Positions 44,731-56,835 are shown, counted from the stretch's first letter. The stretch: DNA of 64,000 bases from Plenodomus lindquistii (GCA_025504975.1 JANUWI010000003.1:3596001-3660000), one strand, 5' to 3'. Numbers and translations are program-made. The notes: a model not told the origin generated them from the sequence alone.

Positions 44731-45784
44731 GACTGAACGTCTAACCAGCGATAGTTGCCGTCATTACACATCGCCAGCACTGGCCTCACAATTGCGACCC
44801 GAAGGGTCTTTGTTGACGCTGGCTTCCGTAGGTAGTCTGAGGAGCTCAGAACTGGGCATACACGGAACATGCGTGGGCAGATTGGGCTCGTAAGCGCAGA
44901 CCCCAACTGTGGCCAATGTTGGAGGCCAAAGCGGCAATTGAGAAACCCCCGGCTCCATATTGCGCGTTTGCTCACAGAGATACAGCGACAAATGGTCGTC
45001 TCGGACAAGACCCGCGCGCGAGGTGGGTCGGCTTGTTGGTCCTCGAACGTTGCACAAACGCCCCGCCTTCGCGTGCTTCTCGTATCAGCACACGGCCAGC
45101 TAGACAAGGTCCCGTACAGCTCTTTCGGCTCATAATGTGCCGATGTCATGTTGCTGACGGCGCCTACATATTCCTGCCCCTACAAATGTCCTACGGCTGA
45201 GCCCATTGTATGAACGCCAGATAAGCACCAACAACTCTTAGCACGAACAGTCGCCTAGACCGCTGGCACACCAACCACGCTGCAATCATATGAAAAACGG
45301 GACTCCTACTCGTCTGACTTAAGGCGAAAGGTGTACTTAAGCATTAAGAGCTAGAATTCCGGTTTCAAGACTGTCTATTGGCTCCCAATATGAAAAATTC
45401 AGACGCACAACCATCGAGGGGTACGGCCTGGTGCGAATCAGAAGTGTTGGACTCACGATGGTGACTACCGTCTTCTTTAGCCATTCAACTGCATCAAATG
45501 TCAGAAGCTGATATGCCCATCTAGCGCTGACTGTGTTATGTCGTGGCACGCTGGGGCGTGATGCTAGCGTCTAAAGGGAGTGCGGAAGGAGACGTGGGCC
45601 GCCTTCCTGATTCACTAGCGACTATCGACTTGATTTCAACAAGGCGCTTGAGGACACGACTTGCGTGCAGACGCCTTGAGGTACCAGCCGCCAATTTTTT
45701 GCACTATTTATACTAACCCTCTGCCAGATACTGTACCCATCAACACCAAGTCCACGTACAATTGCTATACATCGATAAGGCAAG
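44731..45784. other. Intergenic upstream of P450
   Basis: Contains a 158-codon minus-strand ORF (44673-45149) without recognisable domains, possibly more of the degraded gene. The last 100 bases before 45785 are the P450 leader. Confidence 0.4.
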
Positions 45785-47365
45785 ATGGTTTCACAAGCAC
45801 AAGACGCATCTCCCGTTAGCAAGAGTTCTGTAACGCATAACTTCCTCTACCTCTTTGGTCTGTGTCTGGTAGTCTTTGCTATCACACATGTCATCCAGGC
45901 TCTACGATCACCACTTCGCCGCGTTCCAGGACCTTACCTTGCGCGTCTCACAAGATTCGCAGAAATGTATTCGATCTACAAAACCGATTACAGCCAACAC
46001 AATGTCGCGTTGCATGAGCAATATGGTGAGTGCATCCCATTGTATCCCATGCGATCGAGAAACAGACTGATCAAACCATCAGGCCCAGTAATCAGGCTTG
46101 CCCCGAATCGTTACAGCATAGCTGATGCAGATGCGGCCAAAGAAATTCTAGGCCACAAGAACAGCCTGGACAAGACTCACTTTTATGATCCATTCGGTGC
46201 TCCCGGCCTCCCCAACCTCTTTTCAGTGAGGAAGCTGTCTGTCCACGCTACGATGCGGCGAGCAATAGCTCATTTGTACTCGCAATCGAGTCTTCTGGCA
46301 TGCGAATCAGCAATAGATGCCTGCAACGGTATCTTACTCAAGCGACTCAAGGCCTATGCATCTGAGGATAAGACTTGCGACATCAGAGCCCTGATGCAAT
46401 ATTTCACCTTTGATGTCATTGGAGAGGTAACTGTGGGGTCAAGATTCGGCTTGATGGAAGATGATGGGGACAAGGATGGAATTATCGACGCCATACAGGA
46501 GAGCCTTCGCTACGGCACTTATGTGGGATTGTTACCTTCTCTACATCTGTGGATTGCAAAGGCGAGCGAATGGCTAAAGGTCGAGCCCAGCCTCCGCAAG
46601 ATCGAAAAATTCGTCGTAAAGCACCTGAATGCCCGCATATCAGGCCAGTCCAAATCCCCAGAAGGCCGAGCCGACTTTCTCGATCGATTGCTGCCTTTGG
46701 AACAGGAAGGCAAGGTGACGAGGACAGACACGTTAGTAGCCTGTTTCCAGAACATTGCTGCTGGAAGCGACACCATTGCGATTTCGCTTGCGGCTGTATT
46801 CGGTTACCTTGCTGTAAATCCTCAAGCTCTAAGAGCGCTCCGCCTTGAGTTAGACACAGCGATCAAGCAGGGCGCGCTTTCCAATCCGCCAGAATTTCAA
46901 GAAGCACAGAGGTTGCCATATCTCCATGCCGTTATCAACGAGGCTCTTCGTCTGCACCCCGCTGTTGGGATGCCAATGATGCGGGTCATCGGATTGACAG
47001 GCGCCCAGCTTGCAGGACACTACTTTCCGCCGGGAACTGAAGTTGGGGTGAACCCTTGGGTTATGCACAACAACAAGTCTATCTTTGGTGCTGATGCCGC
47101 CGACTTCCGCCCTGAACGGTGGCTTGAGGGGACCCCCGCGCAACGGGCTACACTTGATCGGAACATGATAGCTTTTGGAGCTGGTCCGCGAGTTTGCCTC
47201 GGCAAGAACCTCAGCCTGTTGGAGATGTACAAGCTTGTTCCGCAGGTCGTGCGCGATTACGACTTTGATTTAATTCCCGACACAAATACCGAGAAGCCGT
47301 GGACAAACTCGACCGCATGGTTCGTGTGGCCGGACATGAAATGCAAGGTGCGGGAGAGACGGTGA
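45785..47365 (+). CDS. Cytochrome P450 monooxygenase
   Basis: Two exons, 45785..46025 and 46083..47365, 507 residues. The 57-base intron (GTGAGT to CATCAG) is a multiple of three, so the unspliced ORF stays open. Splicing gives the expected EQYGPVIRLAPNRYSI in place of an odd 19-residue insert. N-terminal membrane anchor at about residues 18-40 (FLYLFGLCLVVFAITHVI) followed by the proline-rich RRVPGPYLARL. I-helix AAGSDTIAIS, K-helix EALR, PERF-type DFRPERW, and heme loop FGAGPRVCLGKN with the cysteine ligand near residue 452. All key residues are present. ER membrane enzyme of the broad fungal E-class group I type; substrate unknown. Confidence 0.93.
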   Translation: MVSQAQDASPVSKSSVTHNFLYLFGLCLVVFAITHVIQALRSPLRRVPGPYLARLTRFAEMYSIYKTDYSQHNVALHEQYGECIPLYPMRSRNRLIKPSGPVIRLAPNRYSIADADAAKEILGHKNSLDKTHFYDPFGAPGLPNLFSVRKLSVHATMRRAIAHLYSQSSLLACESAIDACNGILLKRLKAYASEDKTCDIRALMQYFTFDVIGEVTVGSRFGLMEDDGDKDGIIDAIQESLRYGTYVGLLPSLHLWIAKASEWLKVEPSLRKIEKFVVKHLNARISGQSKSPEGRADFLDRLLPLEQEGKVTRTDTLVACFQNIAAGSDTIAISLAAVFGYLAVNPQALRALRLELDTAIKQGALSNPPEFQEAQRLPYLHAVINEALRLHPAVGMPMMRVIGLTGAQLAGHYFPPGTEVGVNPWVMHNNKSIFGADAADFRPERWLEGTPAQRATLDRNMIAFGAGPRVCLGKNLSLLEMYKLVPQVVRDYDFDLIPDTNTEKPWTNSTAWFVWPDMKCKVRERR

Positions 47366-48975
47366 TGTTGCAAATAAGAACGAGTCGCACAGATTCGCAC
47401 TAGGCATTGACATGTGGGTCATTGGTATGATTGATGATCCGCTCTTCGCGTCTTGTATCACGTTAGACTTTGGTGGTGAGAAGACATAAATCTCTCAATT
47501 CGAACAGCAATTCTATTTCCTTCAACACTACAGACTTTGCAACGATAATATAATAGCTGGTATGTTGGTGACGTTGATTAGACGGCGTTTTCAAACATAC
47601 TGGTTAGAAGGGTTAAGTGCTAAGGTTGAACATGCTATCCCAAACTCGGTTTGACTGCGTGTCTACGTTGTAATATAGTAAGCGCTTTCTTTGTTGGCTT
47701 GACTATTATGTACTAGCAGCTGCCCGTAGGTCTCCAGACTACCGCCGTTTTGGCGAACTGTCTTTGAAAGAAAGGACAACTAAGCCGTCTACGCGCACCG
47801 ACGGCGTTTATCTAAGTATCGCGAAAACTGATATATAAGCGCTTGCCTATACAGGCCAGATGTACTGAGGAAGATGGCGGGATTGTGCAAGATGTGGCAG
47901 CACGCCATGTGGGATCATGCAGATTGGGAGTGATCCAAAGTGATGATTTCCTACGAGATACGTTAAATTGCCATAGTGCAGCTATTGCATCCAATGATAA
48001 TGGGACTAGAGAAGATCTAGAATGTGTTGGCCGTGTGCGTCGTTTCGTCTCATCGCCGTGAGATCTCGCAAGAGCCCATGAAAATGTGACTTGACAAACA
48101 AACGAAGTTCTCTGGCAACATCTCGATATTGGGATAGGATGCGGCGGTTTGCAACACTTGATCACTGACCAGCTCGTGCAGTATGTTACGAGAAAAATGT
48201 ACGCAGCAGGACGATGCAAGTTGAGACGCTTTGCATGCTCGAGAGCTCTGCTTATGGTATTGTCTGAATCGGCGATGGAGGTCAAGCGAGTCCGGGTGGC
48301 GACGCAAATATCGCGCTCACCAACGCAGACATGCTGCGTGGAGCAAGTACAACACCAACATTCCTACAGAAGCGAAAGAATCATTGAGCTTGGATGCGAT
48401 TACTGGTCGAAGATAGAGAGGATCCGTAAGTGTTGGCAATTATAGTCCTCTCAAATTGTATTCAGGAAATCCTTGAGCCACAGTAACAATAATCTGATCG
48501 TTGCCCTCAACGCGCGGTCCGATATTGCTAAGCATGCGCATAGTCATTTCGGTGCCGCCGGTACAATCCAGAGTACTGGGGTGTTTGCACCTCTCCTCAC
48601 GTATCTTCTCCGAAGGCATCGGCTAATTCTAAGGAGGTCAATGATGTATTATAGCATGGGCTACTCTTCCCCATTGGACTTACACAGTGTAGTAGACGAT
48701 AAGAAATGGTAAAAAGATCAGGATTTCCTAGCCGACGCGGGCGGGAAGGATCGTTCTAGATCACGCGAGCGACGTTTCGTTCGAAATTGTAGCGCGTTTC
48801 GTGATCCCTGTCTCCCGTGCCGTGGAATTACTGTAATTAGCGATCGCCTCCCATTCTTGAGGACTATATATCCTCAGTCCAACATTCCAGTATTCGCATC
48901 ACAGCCACCGGCGGTAGTTGGCAATTTCGTCACCTTGCATTGTTACTCTTTGAAAGTTCTTCACATTCGTTTAAC
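47366..48975. other. Intergenic, no gene recognised
   Basis: 1.6 kb with short ORFs on both strands and none resembling a known protein. The last 130 bases are the leader of the GH12 gene, with a TATATATCC-type stretch near 48865. Confidence 0.45.
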
Positions 48976-49844
48976 ATGTTGACCAACGTTCTTTTCTATC
49001 TGGCGCTAGTCGCCCCCATACTTGCGGCACCCTCACCGCAAGGCGTCACGCTCTCCGACTCTGTCAAGCAGCAGCCTATCAAAATGTGCGGCGCAGCTCA
49101 GAATGTTGTATTGACCGACACGCCATGGATCGTGTATAACATGTTCTACAATCAGGCCCAGACCAAGGGTAGCATGTGCACTGGCTACGAGTCGGTAACC
49201 ACTGGTACAGACGGCACCAAGAAGATCAATTGGAGCGCTGTCACCGACATTGACTACGTAAAGGCTACGTGAGTAGTTCCTGGGAGCTCTTGCTATGGAG
49301 ATCTGTAAACTGACTTCAGTGTAGGGACAACGTCCCGAAAGGCTACACGTTCGTTGGCCTTACCCAGGGTCTTGAGACTAGGCTCTCGGCGATCAAGTCT
49401 ATCCCTGCCTCGTACAGCTGGACACTCACCAATACTACAGCCTACAAGGGGAATGTCTGCTTCGACTTCATGACCTCGGACACCAAAGGCGACTCTACCT
49501 CCAGCAATGCTCAGGAGCTGATGCTTTGGCTCGAGTACACTGGTGGCCAGCTTCCCATTGGCTGGGTCGAGGGACCCAAAGCGACGATTCCAAACCTCTA
49601 CGGAACCAGCTGGAAGCTGTACCAGGGCAAGAATGAGGACACTGGCATCACCGTCTCCAGCTTGCTGCCAGACAAGCAATTTAGAGGTGTTTTCACAGGC
49701 GACATCAAGGAGTGGTTGGCAGCCCTCGTAAAGGTCGGTGTGTTCACGGATACCACATTCGTGAACGTCGGAAATGGTGGGACGGAGCCGTTCTACGGCA
49801 AGGCTACAGTGGCCGCAACGCTAGGACTGCAGATCAATCTTTGA
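48976..49844 (+). CDS. Secreted glycoside hydrolase family 12 endoglucanase/xyloglucanase
   Basis: Two exons, 48976..49268 and 49325..49844, 270 residues including a clear signal peptide (MLTNVLFYLALVAPILAAPS). The GH12 beta-sandwich signatures are in order: NMFYNQAQTKGSMCTGYES, NVCFDFMTSD, ELMLWLEYTGGQLPIGW with the nucleophile Glu, GTSWKLYQGKN, and NGGTEPFYG with the acid/base Glu. Both catalytic residues are present and the length is close to the usual 230-250 mature residues. It cleaves beta-1,4-glucan or xyloglucan of plant walls in the apoplast; some family members are also sensed by plants. The 56-base intron (GTGAGT to GTGTAG) keeps phase. It is the last GC-normal gene before the AT-rich island, whose edge is about 120 bases after its stop. 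Confidence 0.92.
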
Positions 49845-50364
49845 AATCAAATGTAAAGAAGTGTGGTTTACAGTCGGGCTAGACAATAAAATCTAGCGTA
49901 GTCTCGCCATCGATGTTTCGTAGGCGCCTAAGGCCTCTCTGCACATTAGATTATAAGATGGAACACGGGATAGTGCTTAGTTAAAACCTTTTATAAAGCG
50001 AACTTAGTTTTTACTACAATCTCTCTCTAACTTTACGCTAGTTTTTAGCTACTACCTAATTTCATGCTACCTTTTTATATAGGTATTAAATAGAAATTTT
50101 TATACCTAGCTTATTACTAAATATTACCTAATAAAAGAACTAGCTCCTCTAGAGAATTTTTCTAGCTCTAGAGAATTTTTCTAGCTCTAGAGAATTTTAG
50201 GAATTTTAGTACTAGAAATATATTTCTATACTATTTTTAATATAGATCTACTTTATTATTAGGAAAAAATGTAATAGTAGAGTAAAAATCTATAATATTA
50301 ATATATTCTACTAGTTAACCTAACAATCTAGTAAATTTAATAGTTTTTATTAGTATTATAAATA

Positions 50365-51245
50365 ATATACCTTATAGATAAGTAGTCTATACAGATAAGT
50401 AGTCTACCTTTACTAAAACTCTACTAAAACTACACACACCTACGTAATATTCTACTAATAATACTAAATAGAACTCTCTAATAAAGCTTAAATATAGCTT
50501 ATACTATAGGCTTTAAAATAAAATATAAATCTTTTTTTATAACGCGCTATAGCTATTTATAATATTTTTTATACTACTTTATATTAAAAATATACTAGTT
50601 AACCTTTATATAAAAATTATACGCCTAATTTAAAAAAACTAAATAAAAATAAAAAAAAGGTAATTATTTAGTATATATTTAAGCTATATATATAAAAATT
50701 TTTTTTAAAACTTATAGCTATAGTAAATATAGCTAATTTATTATATAATAAGTATAATCTAGACTATATTAGCGTAAACTAGCCTAGTACGTTTATTAAG
50801 CGCTACTTTAAATTTAAAGTAAAATTTAATTATAAGTATAACTATAAAAGAGCTCTATATAAAAATTTAAAAGTTATTAAAGCCTAGTTTAAACTAGTAG
50901 CTAATATAAAAAAGAAATATAGTATCTAAAATAAAAATATATATAACTTTAATAAAATAAGCTTTATAATAGGCTAGATATTAATAAAAATAGTTATTAT
51001 AGCTTTAGAGTATTAAAAATAACTAAAGGCAGTCTAGCAGGGTAACTAGAAATAGATAATAGTTATTTAAAGAATTAATATAATAAAATAAGCTATTCTA
51101 CCCTTTATTATTTTTAAAGGCTGCTACTACTTTTTAGCCTAGTATAAAAAAAATAGCCTACCTAGAAATTAGATTATTATAGTTTTTAAAAATAGCTAGA
51201 TAACTAATAAGCTTAGATATTAGTAGCTAGAGTATTTTAATACCT
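50365..51245 (+). mobile_element. Truncated Fot1/pogo-type transposon, copy 2
   Basis: Nearly colinear with 32865 to about 33735 of copy 1, from the left inverted repeat (here ATATACCTTATAG for ACGTACCTTATAG, a RIP-type change) through the degenerate transposase block near 50940. It stops at 51245, where the satellite begins; the right half and right inverted repeat are missing. The flank before it also resembles the flank of copy 1. Confidence 0.85.
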
Positions 51246-53620
51246 AACAAGAGAACCAGCTCCCCTAGAGAATTTTTTAAGCCCTAGAGAATTCTAGGGA
51301 TTTAAAACTTAAAATTACTTATTTAGGCTATTTTTAATATATTTTTAGTTTTAGTAGTCTAGTAGCTAGCCCTAGGCCTAATCTAGCTAGCCCTAAAAAA
51401 AAAAAAAAGTAGAAATTCTCTAGTGCTAGCTCTAATTCTCTAGGGCTATACTTCTAATAAGCTTAAAATTACTTATTTATATATAAAAAGTAATTTCTAT
51501 TATATAATTAGTCGCTAGTTATAGTTATAAGCTAGTGCCCTAGAGAATTTTTATAAAAAAGTAGAAAAAAAGTAGAAATTCTCTAGTGCTAGCTCTAATT
51601 CTTAAGGGATATACTTCTAATAAGCTTACAATTACTTATTTATATATAAAAAGTAATTTCTATTATATAATTAGTCGCTAGTTATAGTTATAAGCTAGTG
51701 CCCTAACAAGAGAACTAGCTCCCCTAGAGAATTTTTTAAGCCCTAGAGAATTCTAGGGATTTAAAACTTAAAATTACTTATTTAGGCTATTTTTAATATA
51801 TTTTTAGTTTTAGTAGTCTAGTAGCTAGCCCTAGGCCTAATCTAGCTAGCCCTAAAAAAAAAAAAAAGTAGAAATTCTCTAGTGCTAGCTCTAATTCTCT
51901 AGGGCTATACTTCTAATAAGCTTAAAATTACTTATTTATATATAAAAAGTAATTTCTATTATATAATTAGTCGCTAGTTATAGTTATAAGCTAGTGCCCT
52001 AGAGAATTTTTATAGAAAAAGTAGAAAAAAAGTAGAAATTCTCTAGTGCTAGCTCTAATTCTTAAAGGATATACTTCTAATAAGCTTATAATTACTTATT
52101 TATATATAAAAAGTAATTTCTATTATATAATTAGTCGCTAGTTATAGTTATAAGCTAGTGCCCTAGAGAACTTTTAAAGAAAAAGTAGAAATTCTCTAGT
52201 GCTAGCTCTAATTCTTAAAAGCTATACTTCTAATAAGCTTAAAATTACTTATTTATATATAAAAAATAATTTCTATTATATAAATAGTGCCTAGTTATAG
52301 TTATAAGCTAGTGCCTTAGAGAATTTCTCTAAAAAAGTAGAAAAAAAGTAGAAATTCTCTAGTGCTAGCTGTAATTCTCTAGGGCAATACTTCTAATAAA
52401 CTTAAAATTACCTATTTATATATAAAAAGTAATTTCTATTATATAATTAGTCGCTAGTTATAGTTATAAGCTAGTGCCCTAGAGAATTTTTTTAAAAGTA
52501 GAAATTCTCTAGTGCAAGCTGTAATTCTCTAGGGCTATACTTCTAATAAGCTTAAAATTACTTATTTATATATAAAAAGTAATTTCTATTATATAATTAG
52601 TCGCTAGTAATAGTTATAAGCTAGTGCCCTAGAGAATTTTTATAGAAAAAATAGAAACTCTCTAGTGCTAGCTCTAATTCTCTAGGGCTATACTTCTAAT
52701 AAGCTTAAAATTACTTATTTATATATAAAAAGTAATTTCTGTAATATAAATAGTTGCTAGTTATAGTTATAAGCTAGTGCCCTAGAGAATTTTTGTAGAA
52801 AAAGTAGAAATTCTCTAGTGCTAGCTGTAATTCTCTAGGGCGATACTTCTAATAAGCTTAAAATTACTTATTTATATATAAAAAGTAATTTCTATTATAT
52901 AAATTGTGCCTAGTTATAGTTATAAGCTAGTGCCTTAGAGAATTTCTCTAAAAAAGTAGAAAAAAAGTAGAAATTCTCTAGTGCTAGCTGTAATTCTCTA
53001 GGGCTATACTTCTAATTAGCTTAAAATTACTTATTTATAAATAAAAAGTAATTTCTATAATATAAATAGTGCCTAGTTATAGTTATAAGCTACTACCCTA
53101 GAGAAATCTTCTAGAAAAAGTAGATAAAAAGTAGAAATTCTCTAGTGCAAGTTTCACCTCTTAGATATACTTAATAAGTTTAAAATTACTTATTTATATA
53201 TAAGAAGTACTGTAATATAAATAGTTGCTAGTTATAGTTATAAGCCAGTGCCTAGAGAATTTTTATAGAAAAGCAGAAATTTCTCTAGTGCTAGCTGTAA
53301 TTTTCTAGGCAATACTTCTAATAAGCTTAAAATTACTTATTTATATATAAAAGTAATTTTATTATATAAATTGTGCCTAGTTATAGTTATAAGCTAGTAA
53401 TTTAGAGAATTTTCTAAAAAAGTAGAAAAAAGTAGAAATTCTTTAGCAGTTGTAATTTCTTAGGGCTATACTCTAATTAGCTTAAAATTACTTATTTATA
53501 AATAAAAAGTAATTTCATAATATAAATAGTGCCTAGTTATAGTTATAAGCTACTACAATTCTCTAGGGCTATACTTCTAATAAGTTTAAAATTACTTATT
53601 TATATATAAAAAATAATTTA
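51246..53620. repeat. AT-rich tandem satellite, about 13 units of 145-164 bases
   Basis: A motif CTTCTAATAAGCTTAAAATT recurs at about 51451, 51614, 51910, 52074, 52227, 52390, 52540, 52693, 52846, 53009 and in decayed form near 53170, 53315 and 53470, spaced 145-164 bases. Each unit also carries TATAGTTATAAGCTAGTG and CCCTAGAGAATTTTT. Superimposed is a 459-base direct duplication, 51246-51704 repeated from 51705. Units toward the right end have deletions and more changes. It is not a CRISPR array: there are no unique spacers and the host is eukaryotic. Confidence 0.92.
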
Positions 53621-54067
53621 TATCTCTAGAATATAGTTTTACTATATCTAAATAAGCTTTATTAAAATTTTATACTAGTTTATTCTATATAATACTAAAT
53701 TAGTACTATAAATAAAAGCTATAATAAAAATTATTTAGCTAAATACTAAGTAGTATAAATAATATAGTTTAATACTAAGTACTCTAGTATAGACTAAAAA
53801 TATATCTTTATATTATAAACCTACTAAAGAATTATTATTTACTAGTACTACTTTATTAATACTATATAATAGTATGTTTTTATAACTATAACTACTTACT
53901 ATTAATTAAAGTTCTAATTTTTATATTATATTAATAGAATTTTAAGTATAATAAAGCTAAAAAAATAATATTAAAAGTAGTTATTATTATTTTAGTAGCT
54001 AGTAGTAGTTAATAGATAGAATAAAAATTATACTTAATAAAAATATTATTAACTATCTACAATATAC

Positions 54068-54821
54068 CTACAATACTAAAGACATTTTATTATCTATATT
54101 TATATTGCTTGGCGTAAAATCCTCTACAAGATAGGTAGAATTTACTAGTTAAAGTTAGTATATAATAATCTATAATATAAATAAAGAAATAAAAATAAAA
54201 ACTTACTAAAATTTACCCCTTCTAAAGTAGAGTCTATTGTTGCAGAAGCCTTATTAGGCACTGGAAAAAGTAAGCTTAAATAGTAGAAAATAATAAAATA
54301 TAACTTACTAGGCCTAATTAGGTTAGTAGCAATTTGAATTTGGACTAAAAGGTCTTAATTTCTCTTTTTTAACTCTAAGTTTTCTTGTTCTAATTCGCGG
54401 ATTCTAGCCTGTAAATCCACTACACCTATAATAATTATTTAAAAAATATAATAAAAAATATATAAAAAAAATATACTTACTTTGCTTAGAAGCTTCTAGC
54501 TTCTGCTTTTTTTCTTGCAATTTTCTTATAATTTCTTTAATATCTTTATCCTTCTTAGATAAATAAGATACTAAAGTACTAGTAGTACTAGTATTTTACT
54601 GTAAAATTGCATAAAAATTACTTTTAGTAAGCCTATAATTATTATTAGTAAGCTATTATTATAGAAATAATTAAAAATAACTAAAAAAAAAAAAAAAAAA
54701 AAACTTACAAAGACTTTAAACCAACAGGACGTCTAGGGGGCCTTCTAGTAGAAATTACTACTTTAGGACTAGTTGCTTTACTAGCCCGATTAGGCCTAGT
54801 AGCCCTAGTAGTAGGTGCCAT
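54068..54821 (-). pseudogene. Five-exon coiled-coil protein gene with one in-frame stop
   Basis: Exons complement(54709..54821), (54481..54587), (54309..54425), (54207..54260) and (54068..54144), 156 codons including stops. All donors are GTAAGT and all phases agree; the exon 2 acceptor (TAG before 54587) has close alternatives. The N-terminus MAPTTRATRPNRASKATSPK is basic; the middle is a strong coiled coil (DKDIKEIIRKLQEKKQKLEA, then LQARIRELEQENLELKKRN). A single TAA at 54355-54357 follows, one C-to-T step from Gln, and the helical sequence continues beyond it. Exons are visibly less AT-rich than their introns. No family recognised; leucine-zipper-like partner protein of a mobile element is one guess. 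It could be a recently inactivated gene. Confidence 0.5.
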
Positions 54822-55838
54822 ATAAAAGTACAAAGAAAAAAAGTAGAAAGAGAGTAAACTTACGTTATTATAGACGTTTTTCTTTTCTATTTACTAATTT
54901 TACATGGGTAGGAACACTAAAAAAATAAAAGTTTTAAATAAAAAAAAATAATACTATAGCGCTAAACAATAGAAAAAATAGATAAAAATAATATATAAAA
55001 GTATAGAATTATATAGACATGTTAAAAAGATATAATAAGTTAAAGTTTATAAAAATCTATATACCCTTGCTACTTTAATAGTTATATTAGCTATATCTAT
55101 ATAATTATAATATATTTATCTACCTATAGTATTATAGAATATAGTTTAAAAAAATTATATATTTATTATATAATTACTAATAAATTAAGAAATTAATTAA
55201 TAATAATTAATAATTATTTTTAAGTTTAACTAAGATATTATAGTAAATACTACTATAAGATATTTAATAATTTTTCTATACTAATTCTATATAAAGTTAG
55301 TTATATTTTCCTATAGATTCTGTTATTTTAATAGCAATTTCTTTAATTAATTTCTAGTGAAAAACGTAAAATACTAAGCTTTTTCTACTAGATTATAACA
55401 AAAAAAATAATATATATATATTTTTATCTAGGTATAAATAAAATCTATATAATTTATACTATATAAAATGCTATTCTAGTAGTTTAAGTACTATATAGTA
55501 GCTATAATATAGTATAAACCTATAGTTAAATTTTTTAATATTATAAATTTAAATTTATTTAGTAACTTTTAAAATAAAAAAATTAACGTAAAATATATAT
55601 AATATAACAATAATAGAAATCTAATTATATATATATTATTTAAGCTACTACTTTTATTTAAAATCTATAGCTATTAGAGCTACTTATAGAGTACCTTTTA
55701 TTTAAAAACTAGTAATAACTATCTAAACTATACTATAATAATATTATTATATAGTTCTACTAATATTTTAAGTTAATAATTATATATTTTCCTATTTTTA
55801 TTAGATTCTATAATATATAATTAATACTTATTTTTCTA

Positions 55839-55885
55839 ATTAAAAACCTAGTATAAAGTAAGTTACTTTATACTAGGTTTTTAAT
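55839..55885. repeat. Perfect 47-base palindrome (23-base arms, one-base centre)
   Basis: The left arm 55839-55861 is exactly reverse-complementary to 55863-55885 around a single G at 55862. It begins 38 bases past the stop codon of the 133-residue minus-strand gene, so it could form a hairpin in its 3' region or be a terminus of an element. Confidence 0.95.
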
Positions 55886-55922
55886 AACTATAAATATAAA
55901 AGTATAGTAATAAAAAACTACT

Positions 55923-56392
55923 TTATATACTAAAATCTTTTTTATTAGAATTATTATCTAGGTGTACTAGATTAGAAGTTACTATATCTAATATCTCTTT
56001 AATATTTAAATTCTTTCTATTATAAAATCCTTTCTTTTCTTCTTTAGTATTTTTATTATAATAACTTAAATAGTAGATTTGCTTATCTATCTCTTATATA
56101 ATAATAATACCTAAAGCTATTAGTTAAATTTTAAAAAATAAGTATACTACTTACTAATAGTATTTTCTAAGTCTTTATAAATAATATAAGTATTTAAAAA
56201 GCTTAAAACCTGTTCTATTTTATCTCTTTTAGTAGTACTAGTAATAAGAACTTTATAGTTATTATTAGTACTATAAGAGCTAAATATTTTATTTTTAGAA
56301 AATTCTAAGGAATTAGGAAAACCTTTAACTAAGTTATAGCTTAGATTAGAAGTATCTTTATTTTCTAAACTATTAATATTAAGTAAAGACAT
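55923..56392 (-). CDS. Small AT-rich two-exon gene, 133 residues, unknown
   Basis: Exons complement(56155..56392) and (55923..56086) joined through a 68-base intron with GTAAGT donor and GATAG acceptor; the frame is open throughout. The protein starts MSLLNINSLENKDTSNLSYN, includes KVLITSTTKRDKIEQVLSFL and, after the intron, QIYYLSYYNKNTKEEKKGFY. It has no signal peptide or membrane segment and is rich in Asn, Lys, Tyr and Ile because of the composition. No family recognised. Gln codons CAG and CAA, prime targets for RIP-made stops, are retained, unlike the helicase-like gene nearby. It is same-strand with the 192-residue gene 1.1 kb upstream. It may be a real gene or a chance open stretch in AT-rich DNA; the fitting intron favours the former. 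Confidence 0.45.
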
Positions 56393-56640
56393 CTAAACAA
56401 TTAGTTAAAGCTAAAATAGAGTAGTAAAATAATATACTTTAAACTAGTAGATAGTATATAATAATATAGTAGATATTAGAGTAAAAAGATAATAGATAGA
56501 AAGAAGAATTAAAAAAAAGTAACTCTTTTTATAAAAAAAAAACTAGGTCTATTACTAAGTATTTACTATTTCTATACTAGTTCTATTAGAGTTAAACTTA
56601 TATATAATAGATATATATAAAGCTATTTAATAATAAAAAA

Positions 56641-56835
56641 TAAATTATTAAGTATTAATTATTAATTATTTATTATAAATTATTTATTATTAATTATTAA
56701 TTAATCTTTATTATTAATTATTAATTAATCTTTATTATTAATTATTAAATCTTAATTATTAATTATTAATTACTAATTATTAATTATTAATTATTTATTA
56801 TTAATTATTAATTATTAATTATTTATTATTTATAC
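56641..56835. repeat. TTAATTA/TTATTAATT minisatellite
   Basis: Tandem short units of ATTATTAATT type with ATCTTTATT interruptions. The reverse-complementary array occurs at 58304-58436, so the two lie in inverted orientation around the 192-residue gene. Confidence 0.8.

Noticed and set aside
44673..45149. 158-codon minus-strand ORF upstream of the P450
   Set aside because: No domain visible; at best part of the degraded gene next to it.
51246..53620. CRISPR-like regularly spaced repeats
   Set aside because: Spacers are themselves repeated, units are 145-164 bases, and the organism is a fungus; it is a satellite.
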